From Flavobacteriales bacterium (lineage in GTDB: Bacteria; Bacteroidota; Bacteroidia; Flavobacteriales; Flavobacteriaceae): a DNA stretch of 64,000 nt. Positions 63,400 through 64,000 of the stretch are shown in pieces. The notes under the pieces are model-generated. The model was not told the DNA's origin. It saw only the letters and a list, made by a program, of their open reading frames with translations, and did not search any database. The DNA lies in assembly GCA_017303755.1 (NCBI GenBank), contig JAFLBS010000009.1:1-64000 (forward strand), read 5' to 3'. Position 1 is the stretch's first letter, and every line of letters begins with the position of its first letter. Both the position numbers and the translations under genes were made by a program.

Positions 63400-63898
63400 C
63401 ACCGTTATTTATAATACTCTTCGTTTTGTACTGTTGCTTGCGGCACAAATAACCATTTTCAATAACATGAATTTATTTGGTTATGTAAATCCGTTTCCCT
63501 ATATCTTATTCATTATGCTTTTTCCTGTAAATGGAAACAAATACAGTTTGTTATTATCCAGTTTTTTATTAGGATTGACAATGGATATGTTTTTAAATTC
63601 GGGTGGAGTTCACGCTACTTCTTGTTTGATTTTAGCGTACTTCCGACCTTATATATTTAAATTTTCGTTTGGTTTGAGTTACGAATACCAAACAGTAAAA
63701 ATAAACGACTCATTATCACCTGAGCGCTTTTCGTTCATTCTCATCTCGGTAATTATTCACCATTTTAGTTTATTTATTTTAGAAATTTTTACCTTTGAAT
63801 ATTTCTTTACAATTATTACCCGAACGATACTAAGCACACTGTTTACACTGATTCTTAGCATCATAATAATTTACTTAATTAAGCCCAACAGACGATGA
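63392..63898 (+). CDS. mreD: Rod-shape-determining protein MreD
   Basis: 168 residues with five or so transmembrane segments. Weak but recognisable family patterns: FVLLLAAQITIFNNMNLFGYVNPFPYILFIML and LSSFLLGLTMDMFLNSGGVHATSCLILAYFRPYI. It overlaps mreC by 8 bp and mrdA by 4 bp (ATGA), fixing it in the operon. Confidence 0.9.
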   Translation: MNSTVIYNTLRFVLLLAAQITIFNNMNLFGYVNPFPYILFIMLFPVNGNKYSLLLSSFLLGLTMDMFLNSGGVHATSCLILAYFRPYIFKFSFGLSYEYQTVKINDSLSPERFSFILISVIIHHFSLFILEIFTFEYFFTIITRTILSTLFTLILSIIIIYLIKPNRR

Positions 63899-64000
63899 GA
63901 AAAGCATTGCTTCCAACACTAGTTATCGTAGCAGGAATTTTGTTATTGATACGGCTTTTTTATTTGCAAATCATCGATGATACTCTGAAGTTAAAGTCGG
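63895..64000 (+). CDS. mrdA: Penicillin-binding protein 2 MrdA (N-terminal fragment)
   Basis: Only the first ~35 residues lie in the window: MRKALLPTLVIVAGILLLIR, then LFYLQIIDDTLKLKS, the signal-anchor helix of PBP2 followed by the conserved ...RLFYLQI start of the periplasmic part. Context (mreBCD-mrdA) supports the call. It starts inside the mreD stop (ATGA overlap). Confidence 0.85.
   Translation, partial: MRKALLPTLVIVAGILLLIRLFYLQIIDDTLKLKS

Overview
The window is chromosomal DNA of a Bacteroidota member, almost certainly a Flavobacterium or close relative in the Flavobacteriaceae. The base composition is AT-rich, and many starts are preceded by the Bacteroidota -7 promoter word TAnnTTTG. 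It carries the gldK-gldL-gldM-gldN gliding/type IX secretion (T9SS) operon, porT, a PorP/SprF-type protein, proteins with T9SS sorting domains, exosortase F, TamL and several TonB-dependent receptors. This is core-genome synteny with a few accessory insertions; no phage, integrative element, CRISPR, rRNA or tRNA was seen.

Layout. 1-6.7 kb: a very large T9SS-secreted adhesin followed by the start of a PorP/SprF gene. 7.2-14 kb: a LuxR-type response regulator, a secreted leucine-rich-repeat protein, small membrane proteins, a FemAB/GNAT-like protein, a membrane AraC regulator and a GIN-domain/DoxX/lipoprotein cluster. 14.2-17.6 kb: an ABC-F ATPase, a DUF983 protein and an FAD oxidoreductase. 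17.7-26.3 kb: gldKLMN, an arginase-fold pseudoenzyme and topA. 28.2-37.6 kb: miaB, a sigma-54 activator, lptE, a TPR protein, secG, groES-groEL and a macroglobulin/TonB-plug protein. 37.6-42.1 kb: DedA, DUF2490 and a probable metal-uptake trio (HMA protein, TonB receptor, HYC_CC_PP protein). 42.2-42.9 kb: a RAYT transposase between perfect inverted REP hairpins. 43.5-46.7 kb: a beta-CASP hydrolase translationally coupled to an ATP-cone nuclease, then exosortase F and its partner. 46.8-55.8 kb: a GAF protein, a CBM48 protein, folA, ubiE, porT, a SpoU methyltransferase, tamL, fbaA and accD. 55.9-59.6 kb: a haemoglobin/transferrin-type TonB receptor and a MacB-like permease. 59.8-64 kb: purH, mreB-mreC-mreD and the start of mrdA.

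How the genes work together. GldK/GldN (periplasmic ring), GldL/GldM (inner-membrane motor) and PorT belong to the T9SS. This exports proteins such as the 2177-residue adhesin (type B C-terminal domain, paired with PorP/SprF) and the 549-residue type A protein. TamL, LptE and SecG are envelope-biogenesis parts, and MreBCD with PBP2 sets cell shape.

Less expected structure lies between the genes. A dispersed structured element occurs three times, always 3' of a gene and in the same orientation relative to it. A second class of intergenic hairpins is built from reiterated short words, a different word at each locus. Two promoters appear to sit in the loop of the preceding gene's terminator. Other points are a sigma-54-like promoter before groES, an AccD without its zinc ribbon, and several leaderless or TTG-initiated genes whose starts are decided by the position of the -7 box.
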